In this document: one piece after another, positions 8,377-16,663 of the stretch
Position numbering within the stretch: position 1 is the first letter of the stretch
Layout: the number at the start of each line of letters is the position of its first letter
NCBI RefSeq assembly: GCF_002860205.1
Contig: NZ_PGVB01000010.1
Coordinates: 186,001 to 250,000 of the forward strand
DNA length: 64,000 nt
Direction: 5' to 3'
Source: Bacillus sp. T33-2
GTDB lineage: Bacteria > Bacillota > Bacilli > Bacillales > Cytobacillaceae
Position numbers and translations under genes: made by a program
Notes under the pieces: generated by a model
The model's database searches: none
What the model was told of the DNA's origin: nothing
Seen by the model: the letters and a program-made list of their open reading frames with translations, nothing else

Positions 8377-8772
8377 TCAATCTTTTCTGAAGAGAAACGG
8401 ATGCTTCGGCCCCTCTTTCTCAGGAATGGGATTCGATTTTGATTGCCCCTGAAACTGGGCGATTACCCCCTGCAAGGCGGACAAAGCCTGGCTGATATTA
8501 TTAATTTGCCACTGAAGCTTATCCGGATCCATGTTTTTCACTGCACCCAATATTTTTGAGTACCAGTCCATTTTCTGTTCTTCCCCGGATGGTTCTGGTT
8601 TTCGCTCATTGTCCAGGTGCCAGCGGGGGTCGTCTTCCCCGAGCAAATACCATTCCTCATAAAGCTCCTGCCATGTTGCCTTGCCAGACCTTACCTCCTG
8701 AATAATTTTAGGGTTGGATTTAACAAACTCCTTGAATTTTTTAACAGACGGATGAAGATTTTTTTTAGCCAT
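8377..8772 (-). CDS. ylbD: YlbD family spore coat protein
   Basis: The 131-residue protein begins MAKKNLHPSVKKFKEFVK and contains the WQELYEEWYLLGEDDPRW block, typical of YlbD, which is described as a spore coat protein in B. subtilis. It is hydrophilic with no signal peptide. ATG at 8772 has AGAGGTG upstream. It leads a two-gene unit with ylbE. The role in the coat is taken from the family name and not shown by the sequence. Confidence 0.82.
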   Translation of the reverse strand: MAKKNLHPSVKKFKEFVKSNPKIIQEVRSGKATWQELYEEWYLLGEDDPRWHLDNERKPEPSGEEQKMDWYSKILGAVKNMDPDKLQWQINNISQALSALQGVIAQFQGQSKSNPIPEKEGPKHPFLFRKD

Positions 8773-8969
8773 CTAGTTCACCTCTGCAAAACAAGTGCCT
8801 ATATTAACGTATGAATTTTATGGCAAATGGTGAGCAGCTGAAACCTGCATTCGTGGAAGGGGCAGAATGGCCCTGTACAAAAATGCATTATTACAGGTAT
8901 ATTCAATCCGTACATTTTCACAATAAATGTTAAAATGAATAGTACATAATGACGAAAGAGGTATCGTTA

Positions 8970-9461
8970 ATGGACAGGGATTTGCAGCAATTGTTGAAGC
9001 AGTGTGTCGAAAATGCGGGAGAACAAGATTTACATGTAATTGCTTCAATGCTCGAGGGTGTCAAAGACAAACTTGCGAAAAAGAAGAGTACATATATTGA
9101 CGGCATTCTGCACATGGATCGTTCAGTAGAAGATGAGCTTTGCAAAATTGACATTCCAGTCACCCCTTTCCTGAGCAATACATTGGGAATTGTACATGGA
9201 GGCGTTACGGCAACCGTAATCGACACCGCCATGGGAACACTCGCCAATTACATTCTTCCCGAGGAATATGGTGCCGTTACGACCCAATTGAACGTCCACT
9301 ATATAGCTCCGGGTCTGGGGGAATCGTTGCGATGTGAAGCTAGGTTTATTCACCGGGGGACAAAAACGATGGTCCTTGGGGCCGATATGTACCGTGCAGA
9401 CGGGACAAAGATCGCATACGCAACCGGAAGTTTTTTTGTAGTAAAAAAAGACATGAAATAG
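8970..9461 (+). CDS. PaaI-type hotdog thioesterase
   Basis: The 163-residue protein has a hotdog-fold thioesterase core: TLGIVHGGVTATVIDTAM (about 69-86) carries the HGG signature, and HYIAPG and the RGTKTMV strand follow. Such enzymes hydrolyse acyl-CoA thioesters; the substrate is not predictable. An extra N-terminal helical region of about 45 residues precedes the domain. ATG at 8970 is chosen over 8949 because AGAGG lies 9 bases upstream. It is followed after 10 bases by a small membrane protein gene, so the two form an operon ending in a terminator. Confidence 0.85.
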   Translation: MDRDLQQLLKQCVENAGEQDLHVIASMLEGVKDKLAKKKSTYIDGILHMDRSVEDELCKIDIPVTPFLSNTLGIVHGGVTATVIDTAMGTLANYILPEEYGAVTTQLNVHYIAPGLGESLRCEARFIHRGTKTMVLGADMYRADGTKIAYATGSFFVVKKDMK

Positions 9462-9471
9462 GGAGTTACCC

Positions 9472-9828
9472 ATGGTAACAGCAATTGTGATTCCAATCAT
9501 CTTCATCTATTTTTACTGGCTCACAAGAAAGGAAATACGGGAGAACCATGAAAAATGGCTCCAACTTGAACATGTACCAGAGGAGGCGGTGATCACCGGT
9601 AAAATCCTCGAACTCACAGAAGCACGGGAACGTTTTTATTATCACCGTTTCAACCATGTTCTGAACATAAAGGTGCAGACTGATGATAAGATCTTGACTG
9701 TCAAAAAAATTACGCCAATCAGAGAGGGAGCCACATTTCCTGAAATAACGCCAGGTGAACATGTCCGTTTTTACGGCAACTGGAAGGAAGGATACTTCCA
9801 GGTAGGGCGAATAGAGGGAAAAAATTGA
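9472..9828 (+). CDS. Hypothetical membrane-anchored protein
   Basis: The 118-residue protein opens with one hydrophobic segment (about 2-16, MVTAIVIPIIFIYFYWL), followed by a soluble beta-rich domain that resembles an OB- or NfeD-like fold (VITGKILELTEARERF, GEHVRFYGNWKEGYFQVGRI). The family is not recognised. The start follows TAGGGAG. It is the second gene of an operon with the thioesterase, which hints at a link to the membrane or lipid side but proves nothing. Confidence 0.7.
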   Translation: MVTAIVIPIIFIYFYWLTRKEIRENHEKWLQLEHVPEEAVITGKILELTEARERFYYHRFNHVLNIKVQTDDKILTVKKITPIREGATFPEITPGEHVRFYGNWKEGYFQVGRIEGKN

Positions 9829-9830
9829 AA

Positions 9831-9867
9831 CAGGAGCCCCGGTTCGGAAACGGGGCTCCTGATTATT
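9831..9867. terminator. Terminator between the 9472 gene and ylbC
   Basis: AGGAGCCCCG (9832-9841) pairs perfectly with CGGGGCTCCT (9851-9860), followed by a T-rich stretch. Confidence 0.85.
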
Positions 9868-9874
9868 CTTGATA

Positions 9875-10939
9875 TTAGTCTTCCCACCGCTTAATGAAAT
9901 TCTGGGTGTAATGCTTTTGGTAAACTCCTACTCCAAGATGAGTAAATTTCTCGTTTAACAAAGCTTCGCGGTGCCCTTTGCTATTAAGCCAGCCCTCCAC
10001 AACAGCAGGTGCGTCTGTATAGTTGGCAGCGATATTTTCGCCTGCGGACTGGTAGGCAATATCAGCTGCTTTGAGACGGTCTGAGATGCTGCCGTATTTC
10101 TTGGATGTATGGGAAAAATAATTTGATTCCTGCATATCCCGGCTATGTGCATAGGCAACTTCAGCGGTTTTATCATCCCATTTGAGCGGCTCTAATTTGT
10201 GGCGCAGCCTGATCACGTTGGTGATATCCAGAATTTGCTGTTCAGTGCCGTCCTCAATTGGAAGCCAGGCTTGTCCATCAACCGTTTCAGCTTCGATTAA
10301 ATTTCCCCGGTAAACCATTTCGTACGGCCTTTGTTTGATCAAGGTTTCCCCATCCAAAAACCGGATGCTCGACAGGGATCCGGTGAATTTATCAAAATGA
10401 AGCTGGGCAAAAAAGCTTCCCATTTGTACAAGCGGACGTGCATTCATATCTTCTTCTGACAGCTCAAACTTGAATGAGCTATCCTGGTACTCAAACGAAA
10501 TGTCTGTTTGGATTATATTGAGCGCAAAAATTTCCTCGACAGGCTGGCCAATTTTGAACGGGGCCACATTCACATCCGGCCCAATCCCATACATACTCAC
10601 AACCCGTCCGTCCAAAACACCCGCCTGAACATAGTTGGACAGGTCCTGGTTATAGATCCACCATTCAAAACCATACGCGCTGGGGTCAATCCTGGCTGGT
10701 TCACCCAAAGCCGCTTTCAGTGCCTGAATATCCTTTCCCATTAATGAGGCAATGCCTTCCGCGGGCTGCTTCGCCTCATCCTGTACCTTCTGCCCGTTAT
10801 TCATAGGCTGCCCGAGAGTATCATCCATTTTTGGAACCGATTTTTCATTGGTTAACAGCTTGTCTTCATTTTCATTAGTAAAACCAAAATAAAGTCCGAT
10901 CAATAAAAATACAGAAACAAACAAAAGTATTCTGAACAA
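9875..10939 (-). CDS. ylbC: CAP-domain secreted protein YlbC
   Basis: The 354-residue protein has an N-terminal signal anchor (about 2-20), a CAP-associated N-terminal domain (about 65-215, MGKDIQALKAALGEPARIDP) and a C-terminal CAP/SCP domain (about 235-350). The CAP histidines and glutamate are visible in AEVAYAHSRDM, YFSHTS, AGENIA and GHREALLN. The enzymatic role of bacterial CAP proteins is unsettled. The frame opens with TTG at 10939, which is 16 bases from GGAGG; an in-frame CTG at 10948 is spaced 8 bases and may be the real start. Confidence 0.88.
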   Translation of the reverse strand: MFRILLFVSVFLLIGLYFGFTNENEDKLLTNEKSVPKMDDTLGQPMNNGQKVQDEAKQPAEGIASLMGKDIQALKAALGEPARIDPSAYGFEWWIYNQDLSNYVQAGVLDGRVVSMYGIGPDVNVAPFKIGQPVEEIFALNIIQTDISFEYQDSSFKFELSEEDMNARPLVQMGSFFAQLHFDKFTGSLSSIRFLDGETLIKQRPYEMVYRGNLIEAETVDGQAWLPIEDGTEQQILDITNVIRLRHKLEPLKWDDKTAEVAYAHSRDMQESNYFSHTSKKYGSISDRLKAADIAYQSAGENIAANYTDAPAVVEGWLNSKGHREALLNEKFTHLGVGVYQKHYTQNFIKRWED

Positions 10940-11140
10940 TGTACGCAGGGGGCAACCTCCTCTCGATCATCTTTTCTCTCATTATATGTGCTTATTTAAT
11001 AATTATTATATCATTTATCTGTTTCTTATTAATAGAAGCATACGAAAATGGTGCAGCAGAAAGAATTTATTAATAATATCAACCTATATTTGTTTTGCCT
11101 TTATAACAAATTCAACAGAGAATTCTAACTAATATATTCA
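10940..11140. other. AT-rich intergenic region between ylbC and the YugN-like gene
   Basis: About 200 bp, very AT-rich, holding the ylbC ribosome binding site on the left. No gene was found; a minus-strand promoter for ylbC is likely here but none stands out. Confidence 0.4.
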
Positions 11141-11169
11141 TTGCAACTTTCAGTTTTTTTTACTATGAT
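11141..11169 (+). promoter_or_regulatory. Sigma-A promoter of the YugN-like gene
   Basis: TTGCAA (11141-11146), a 17-base T-rich spacer and TATGAT (11164-11169). Confidence 0.75.
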
Positions 11170-11240
11170 TGAAACTGAGATAACTTGATGGCATGATGTT
11201 TACACATTTTAACTGCAGTGTGCTTTTAGGAGGGATATGG

Positions 11241-11600
11241 ATGAAATTTGAAAACACCGGTCTGGATAATTTAAAAGCGGACTTACACCGTCTGGACGAA
11301 GTGATGGACAGCTTCGGATTGGTCAGGGAAGGACAATGGGATTACGAGAGGGTTACATACGACAAAAAATTTGAGCTAAAAGAGGGAGTCTACTATCTTC
11401 GGCTTCAAGGTTATACGGTTGAGGGTGATGTAGGCGCTCACAAGGCAGTTATCCAACTGATGACTCCATTGCTGGGAAAGCATTATTACCCGTTTGGAGT
11501 TGAATACGGGGAAGGCGAGCATTTCCCCAATTCACTCGTAAGCCAGTGCGAAAAAATCATTGGCGATGTAAAGGCGGAAGTTGAAAAGTTCGCCTTATAA
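11241..11600 (+). CDS. YugN-like family protein
   Basis: The 119-residue cytosolic protein (MKFENTGLDNLKADLHRLDE) matches the YugN-like family, with the WDYERVTYD and YYLRLQGYTVEGDVG blocks and the GKHYYPFGVEYGEGEHFP signature. Function is unknown. ATG at 11241 has AGGAGGG 6 bases upstream; a longer in-frame start at 11193 has none. It stands alone with its own promoter and an elaborate hairpin-rich 3' end. Confidence 0.8.
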   Translation: MKFENTGLDNLKADLHRLDEVMDSFGLVREGQWDYERVTYDKKFELKEGVYYLRLQGYTVEGDVGAHKAVIQLMTPLLGKHYYPFGVEYGEGEHFPNSLVSQCEKIIGDVKAEVEKFAL

Positions 11601-11654
11601 CAAGCGGACCCACGGGTGCAGGCCCGGCGCTTGAATGGCCCTTCCGGCATTCAC

Positions 11655-11687
11655 AAAAAGACGCATGTTTCCATGCGTCTTTTCGTT
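11655..11687. terminator. Terminator after the YugN-like gene
   Basis: A-rich AAAGACGCATG pairs with CATGCGTCTTT (11657-11683), followed by TTTTCG. It is preceded by two further hairpins in the 3' untranslated region. Confidence 0.85.
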
Positions 11688-11690
11688 GCA

Positions 11691-12035
11691 TTACATTATG
11701 AATCCATCGATCATGATATCAATTTTATTTGCACAACAGCCCGTAAAATGATAGATTTCTTCGTGAATGGTCTGCTGCAGCTGTTTCGCCTGGTCCAAAA
11801 TCCCCGAAATGCCTTCAAGTGCATGGACACAAAATGTGACTTCGATTGAATTTTGATGGATCCTGACAAAGATTCCTTTATGTGAGTACAGGTTATTTTT
11901 TAAAGAAGGGAAAATGCCCTTTGCGACTGAGCGTGAAGGAGTAAACCATGGGCTTTCGCAAACAGCTGCGAGAACAATTGCGCATATCACGGTGCAGCGT
12001 TCTTTTAGCGAAGAATTCAATGTTTCCTGTTGCAT
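11691..12035 (-). CDS. Divergent Asp23/Gls24-like protein
   Basis: The 114-residue protein has a C-terminal half (FVRIHQNSIEVTFCVHALEG, then QQTIHEEIYHFTG and KIDIMIDGF) that matches the strand-strand-helix-strand pattern of the Asp23/Gls24 (YloU) family, whose members attach to envelope proteins or act in alkaline stress. The N-terminal half is poorly conserved. ATG at 12035 has GGCGG 8 bases upstream and is preferred over the in-frame GTG at 12044. It is divergent from the YtvI-like permease. The family call is by pattern and is uncertain. Confidence 0.5.
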   Translation of the reverse strand: MQQETLNSSLKERCTVICAIVLAAVCESPWFTPSRSVAKGIFPSLKNNLYSHKGIFVRIHQNSIEVTFCVHALEGISGILDQAKQLQQTIHEEIYHFTGCCANKIDIMIDGFIM

Positions 12036-12242
12036 CAATGACACCGCCCATAATATAAATATTCGCAGGTAACCAGTTGATTCATTTTAAGGTTTATAAT
12101 ATTAAATGCACTGTATAATTTAATTGTTCTTTGTTTTTGAAAACAGGCCGTTTCTTATTGCCAGACCGTTGTTTTGTTCAATATTTCCGGGAATTGCTAA
12201 TCATATTTGAGTTGCTGCGGTGCAAGTTTTGATGGGGAAGGA

Positions 12243-13310
12243 GTGGCCGAGCTGAGGAGATATGTTTCAAAAAGAGCAGTGTTCATCCTGCTGGGAACGG
12301 CGGTCACAGCAGCACTGTCTTACGTCATTTTACCGGTTTCATTTCCGCTGATCATCGCATTTGTTTCGGCGCTGTTTCTTGAACCGGCCGTAAGGTATTT
12401 GCATAAGCAGCTAAAGATCACACGCAGGCTGTCAGTCCTCATTATCTTTATACTCTTTGTGCTTTTTATTGGGGTCTCTGGTTATTTTATTGCCACCAAA
12501 GTAATTACAGAGGCAGTTAAAATGGTTGAAAACGCACCACTGTATTTAAATGAGTTGACAAATATATGGTTTAATACAGAAGCCCGTTTCATTGAGGAAG
12601 CAAAAAATCTTCCTGACGAATTAGTAGATGATATTAGCCGAAGGGCAGAAGAGTTTCTGATAAATATTCGAAATGACTTAATTGCCTATATCAATATCAA
12701 TAACTTGAAAACATGGATTACGAATATACCAAATTACTTAGTCAGCTTTCTCGTTTATTTAATTGCATTGTTCCTGCTCCTGCTCGATTTGCCGCGACTG
12801 CGCCAGGCAATATACAGCCATTTAACAGAGAAAACAGCTGATAAAGTGAGATTCATGACCTCCCGCCTTTCTTATGTACTGTTCGGTTTCATTAAAGCCC
12901 AGCTACTGGTCAGTGTAATCATTTTTATTGTTTCATTCTTGGGCCTGCTTTTGATTGTGCCTGACATAGCACTGTTTATGGCCTTGTTCATCTGGCTGAT
13001 TGATTTTATCCCGGTTTTTGGCACTTTCATCATACTCGGTCCGTGGGCGCTTTTTCACCTTCTGACCGGTGACATTGCCCTGGGTAGCCAGCTCGCAATA
13101 CTTGCTGCAGCAGTCCTGATCATCCGAAGGACAGTAGAACCGAAAGTGATGGGAAGCCACATCGGTTTATCAGCGCTTTCCACGCTCGTGGCTATGTATC
13201 TTGGATTAAAAATCATTGGCATTGCCGGAATCTTCATCGGACCTTTGATTATTATTGCCTATAACTCTGCAAAAGAGGCAGGCATGATCAAAATTAACTT
13301 TAAAATATAA
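12243..13310 (+). CDS. ytvI: AI-2E family permease, YtvI-like
   Basis: The 355-residue protein has 7 to 8 membrane segments and the arrangement of the AI-2E/PerM family: paired N-terminal helices, a soluble helical segment (about 90-150) and C-terminal helices with the IDFIPVFGTFIILGPW and VEPKVMGSHIGLSALSTLV motifs. It is closest to sporulation-type YtvI. Transported substrates of this subfamily are unknown. The start is unclear: GTG at 12243 sits too close to GGGGAAGGA, CTG at 12252 is 8 bases from AAGGAG, and TTG at 12207 has no clear site. A terminator follows. Confidence 0.82.
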   Translation: MAELRRYVSKRAVFILLGTAVTAALSYVILPVSFPLIIAFVSALFLEPAVRYLHKQLKITRRLSVLIIFILFVLFIGVSGYFIATKVITEAVKMVENAPLYLNELTNIWFNTEARFIEEAKNLPDELVDDISRRAEEFLINIRNDLIAYININNLKTWITNIPNYLVSFLVYLIALFLLLLDLPRLRQAIYSHLTEKTADKVRFMTSRLSYVLFGFIKAQLLVSVIIFIVSFLGLLLIVPDIALFMALFIWLIDFIPVFGTFIILGPWALFHLLTGDIALGSQLAILAAAVLIIRRTVEPKVMGSHIGLSALSTLVAMYLGLKIIGIAGIFIGPLIIIAYNSAKEAGMIKINFKI

Positions 13311-13341
13311 AAGCGGGTCTGGCAGACCCGCTTTATATTTT
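13309..13341. terminator. Terminator after the YtvI-like gene
   Basis: AAAGCGGGTCT pairs with AGACCCGCTTT around a 3-base loop (13310-13334), followed by TATATTTTGG. It can also serve the convergent Eis-like gene. Confidence 0.85.
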
Positions 13342-13345
13342 GGTT

Positions 13346-14518
13346 TTAAAAAAAGTCATAGAAAAATGGCTTCACCGGAGGGATTTTTTTCTCAAGCTCC
13401 AACAGTTCACTCTCAGGTCCCTGCATTTCACCCATTTCATATAACTCCCCTGGGGTTTTATAACCAAACAACATCGCAGAAACAGCATTTATTTTCAGAT
13501 GGAGCCCCCTCTTTGGCGGTGTCGTGCAGGCGCTGCCCGTTTTTTGCCTGAAGGCTTTCACTTCGTTTCCCGACAGTAAATAGGAACCATCATTCCACGG
13601 GGCGTACTGATCAGTGATATGAAGAAACACCTGTCCATCCGTGTCCGAAAAAGGGTACTGATCAAGGCATGTTTCTGCATCCACAATCCTGCCCATGAAA
13701 TAAGGATAAATTTCAGTCGACACCTTAGGCTGCTTCAGGAAGTACGGGAATGATTCGTGGGCAGATACATGCATGTTTACTTTGCCAACCATCGAGTCAT
13801 GCTGGCAAATAAAGTTCCACAGACTAACCTTTGCATGATGGTCAAGAGCGACATATTCACGGACTTCCATTATCCTGTCCTTCATTTCATAGATAATATA
13901 TCCCCGCGCTTCGTTTTTCCCATTATAAAAAACAGCAGCAGTTTCGTTGTGGAAAATATTATTGAGCCACCAATCACGGTCCCTTACCAGCATGCCCGAG
14001 TATTTTCTCGAGTATTGCCCGTACACGGCCTCGATGGCCTCGGGGTAATCCTCCTTTTTATACCTTCTAACCGTTCCAGCCGGAGCATCCAGCATTTTAA
14101 GATCTTTGTTTTCAATTGTAATTTTTTTATTGTCCGAAATAATTTCCCAGCCATATTTCCGGTAAAAGCCGATATCAAACGGATGAAGGAAAGACACGAT
14201 CTGCCGACGGGCTTGCATTTCTTTTAACGATGCAGTCAGCAGTGTTGTTACACACCCCGCCCTTCTGTATTCAGGATATGTTGCAACCCCGGCAATCCCG
14301 CCCATTTCCCATTCTTTTTCCCCCATCGTCACTTTCAAAGAAAGCAGGTGGAGCTTTGATGCAAGCTTCCCATGATCCCAGACTCCGAGAACATGATGCT
14401 TTTTCAGCATCTCTTTGCGTTTCGGAATTTCCTCCTCACGTATCTCGTATTGGAAAGCGTACATCGATAGTTTCATCGATTCAATATAATCTTTTTCAGT
14501 CAGTACTTTTAATTCCAT
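13346..14518 (-). CDS. GNAT N-acetyltransferase of the Eis type
   Basis: The 390-residue protein has the Eis layout: an N-terminal GNAT domain with the acetyl-CoA loop GIAGVATYPEYRRAG (about 75-90) and GFYRKYGWE (about 117), a second degenerate GNAT domain, and a C-terminal SCP2-like domain ending in a terminal carboxylate (FFYDFF), which acts as general base in Eis enzymes. Eis proteins acetylate lysines or aminoglycosides at several positions; the natural substrate here is unknown. ATG at 14518 follows AAAGGAG. The neighbours give no functional link. Confidence 0.87.
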   Translation of the reverse strand: MELKVLTEKDYIESMKLSMYAFQYEIREEEIPKRKEMLKKHHVLGVWDHGKLASKLHLLSLKVTMGEKEWEMGGIAGVATYPEYRRAGCVTTLLTASLKEMQARRQIVSFLHPFDIGFYRKYGWEIISDNKKITIENKDLKMLDAPAGTVRRYKKEDYPEAIEAVYGQYSRKYSGMLVRDRDWWLNNIFHNETAAVFYNGKNEARGYIIYEMKDRIMEVREYVALDHHAKVSLWNFICQHDSMVGKVNMHVSAHESFPYFLKQPKVSTEIYPYFMGRIVDAETCLDQYPFSDTDGQVFLHITDQYAPWNDGSYLLSGNEVKAFRQKTGSACTTPPKRGLHLKINAVSAMLFGYKTPGELYEMGEMQGPESELLELEKKIPPVKPFFYDFF

Positions 14519-14581
14519 GTCTCTCTCTCCTTTGCTACTCAATTATTTCTCGGCAAGCCTCCAGTATTCCTTTATCAAAAT

Positions 14582-14618
14582 AAAAAAAGTGCCGTAATTT
14601 CGGCACTGATCTTTAATT
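14582..14618 (-). terminator. Terminator after ctaM
   Basis: AGTGCCG pairs with CGGCACT (14589-14607); on the minus strand the stem is followed by TTTTTTTA. Confidence 0.8.
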
Positions 14619-14637
14619 TATGATGATTGGCTGAATG

Positions 14638-15102
14638 CTAGAAACCAAGAATGGCTTTTATTACTGACGTTGTTTCGCCGCCTTTGTAAATCACGTATAG
14701 AAGCAGGTACACTGCAACACCGGTAATGGCTGTAAAAAACCAGACAGTGCTTGTTATCGGACCGAGTTTACGATGCCGTTCCAGGTTGTTTTTAAATCCT
14801 GTCACAAGTGAAATGATGCCGAGAACAGCACCAGTTGTGGCAAGGGAGATATGGAATATCAAAAATACAGTATAATAGATTTTAATTTCATCAGGGCCGC
14901 CGAATGAGGTATTCCCGATAAAAATGGTTCTTGAGGCATAAATGACAAAGAAAATGACTGCAAAAACAGCAGCAAGTATCATTGTTTTCTTATGGGCTTC
15001 AAGCTTGCGCTGCTTTATTTGCGCCCATCCAATCGCGACACAAATCGCGCTGAGGACAATGAATGTAGTGCTGATTGTAGGCAAAACGGGAACTGAATTC
15101 AT
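14638..15102 (-). CDS. ctaM: DUF420 cytochrome aa3 maturation protein CtaM (YozB-like)
   Basis: The 154-residue membrane protein of the DUF420 family has four predicted membrane segments and conserved histidines (EAHKKTM, FHISLA, ERHRKLG). The S. aureus member CtaM is needed for making active heme-A oxidase of the aa3 type; B. subtilis calls it YozB. Its place next to ctaG and the whole oxidase cluster supports that role here. ATG at 15102 has GAGGAAG upstream. About 130 bp separate it from ctaG, and ctaG carries its own terminator, so it is probably transcribed alone. Confidence 0.82.
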   Translation of the reverse strand: MNSVPVLPTISTTFIVLSAICVAIGWAQIKQRKLEAHKKTMILAAVFAVIFFVIYASRTIFIGNTSFGGPDEIKIYYTVFLIFHISLATTGAVLGIISLVTGFKNNLERHRKLGPITSTVWFFTAITGVAVYLLLYVIYKGGETTSVIKAILGF

Positions 15103-15207
15103 ATGAACTTCCTCTCTCTCTTTTTTATAACTCAAAGTTTATTGTAGTGGAGCAATCCTTTTTTTTCAATACTGATGATATGTGCTGTATGCTGCATCTT
15201 TCTATGA

Positions 15208-15236
15208 AAAAAACCCGCCAATGGGCGAGTTTTCTT
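15208..15236 (-). terminator. Terminator after ctaG
   Basis: On the minus strand AACTCGCC and GGCGGGTT pair around a short loop (one mismatch) and a run of seven T follows. Confidence 0.8.
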
Positions 15237-16144
15237 CATTCCGCGATTTGGGGCGGCTTGTAACCATTAACCCCTTCGCAGTATGTCTGCTCCTGTTCTT
15301 TCCTGTACCAGCTGAAAAAGGTCTGTGCCAGAATGACACCATAAACAATCTCCTGGATGATTTTCATGATGACGCCACCCAGCTGTTGATCAAGGAGGAG
15401 TGACATCGAACTAAATGTTTCTGGCCCGCTCAAATTCAGTGAAGACAGGGTAGTGGAAGGAACACAGAGCTCCAGCGCTGCTGCCCATGCCTGCGGATCT
15501 GAAAAGCTGGCATACATGGGGGCATCCGCAAAAATGATCAAAGCACACGCAGGTGTAAGCAGGATGCCATCAGCGAATATATAACCAATCTTTTTAATGC
15601 CGGTCAGAGTCTGAAATTCCGGAAGCTCATTCAGCAACGGCCACCACATGCAAATCGCCAGGATAAACAGCAAGGTCGTATATCCGGCATGGAGCCACAT
15701 ATCCGTTTTGACCACATCAAAGATGAGCGGAATATGGTAAAAGGAAAAGACACCGTTAAAAACGATTAGTGCTATTAAAGGCCGGGTGAACAGCCTGAAC
15801 AGCGGTTTTACGACCCGCAGCCCCAGTACAGATCTCCAAACCCAATGTGGAATGCCAAAGATCATCAATGGCGGAATAACCAAATAGAGAACAGCCATCT
15901 GGATCATATGGGCATAAAAAGTGATGTGCCCGAGCAAATCTAAAGGAGAGCCCTTAATAATATAAAGCAGTACGATTGAGACAGTGAAATAAACGGCATT
16001 TTTCCGAGTGGCTGCTTCACCATTCCTGAAGAGGCCATAATGCTTAAACACAGCCAAATAATAGATTGCAAGGACCGCGGCAAGAAACAAAAAATAGAAC
16101 GGGCTCCACATTGCCCGGAATCCAAATATATCAAGAGAAAGCAT
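15236..16144 (-). CDS. ctaG: Cytochrome c oxidase assembly factor CtaG
   Basis: The 302-residue integral membrane protein of the caa3_CtaG family has about seven membrane segments. Family landmarks include DLLGHITFYAHMIQMAVLYLV (about 70-90) with conserved histidines and methionines, and MWWPLLNELPE. In B. subtilis CtaG is required for assembly of caa3 oxidase, probably for copper delivery to CuB. ATG at 16144 follows GAGGTGA. It lies downstream of the ctaC-F structural genes but is separated from them by a strong terminator. Confidence 0.93.
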   Translation of the reverse strand: MLSLDIFGFRAMWSPFYFLFLAAVLAIYYLAVFKHYGLFRNGEAATRKNAVYFTVSIVLLYIIKGSPLDLLGHITFYAHMIQMAVLYLVIPPLMIFGIPHWVWRSVLGLRVVKPLFRLFTRPLIALIVFNGVFSFYHIPLIFDVVKTDMWLHAGYTTLLFILAICMWWPLLNELPEFQTLTGIKKIGYIFADGILLTPACALIIFADAPMYASFSDPQAWAAALELCVPSTTLSSLNLSGPETFSSMSLLLDQQLGGVIMKIIQEIVYGVILAQTFFSWYRKEQEQTYCEGVNGYKPPQIAE

Positions 16145-16267
16145 CCTATCACCTCATTAATAGTGCCCATGCTGGCCGAACTGTAACTTTACTTTGTACG
16201 TTAATTATACGTTTTCGTGAATTTGTCTGCAATGAAACAGCCATTCCAACATTTGCATAGAGCCGCA

Positions 16268-16300
16268 TAAAAAAAATCGGCATGAAAGCCGATTTTTTAT
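16268..16300. terminator. Terminator of the ctaC-F oxidase genes
   Basis: AAAAAATCGGC (16271-16281) pairs perfectly with GCCGATTTTTT (16288-16298). Confidence 0.9.
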
Positions 16301-16323
16301 TGGTGTAGTTCAAAGAACAATGA

Positions 16324-16659
16324 TTACCACCAGACGATCGTTGAAAAAGCGAGAATTGTCAATGCCCCGACCAATACTCCGGAATACAGGAACAAAGACG
16401 GTGCCTCATGGCCTTTGTGGCTCATGTGCATGAAGTAATACAGCTGAAAGATTACCTGGATGACAGCCAAAAGCATAATAAACGGGACTGTGAACCAGTT
16501 GGTGAACTGTTCAACGCCAACTGCAACAAACGCCACAAGTGTCAAGAAAATCATCATTGAGAAGGAAACGATCTGGTATCTCATCTCTTCAGCACTTTTT
16601 TTGCGCCGATATTCAATGTCTACTCTTGGGTTCCCTGAACTTGGATGTTGATTCGCCAT
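16324..16659 (-). CDS. ctaF: Cytochrome c oxidase subunit IVB
   Basis: The 111-residue subunit has three membrane segments (about 30-50, 55-78, 88-110) and the YYFMHMSHKGHEAP loop, typical of bacterial caa3 subunit IV. It follows ctaE after 4 bases and ends the oxidase structural gene run ctaC-D-E-F. The ATG at 16659 overlaps the ribosome binding region of ctaE's end. It is thought to stabilise the complex and has no redox centre. Confidence 0.93.
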   Translation of the reverse strand: MANQHPSSGNPRVDIEYRRKKSAEEMRYQIVSFSMMIFLTLVAFVAVGVEQFTNWFTVPFIMLLAVIQVIFQLYYFMHMSHKGHEAPSLFLYSGVLVGALTILAFSTIVWW

Positions 16660-16663
16660 CAGT

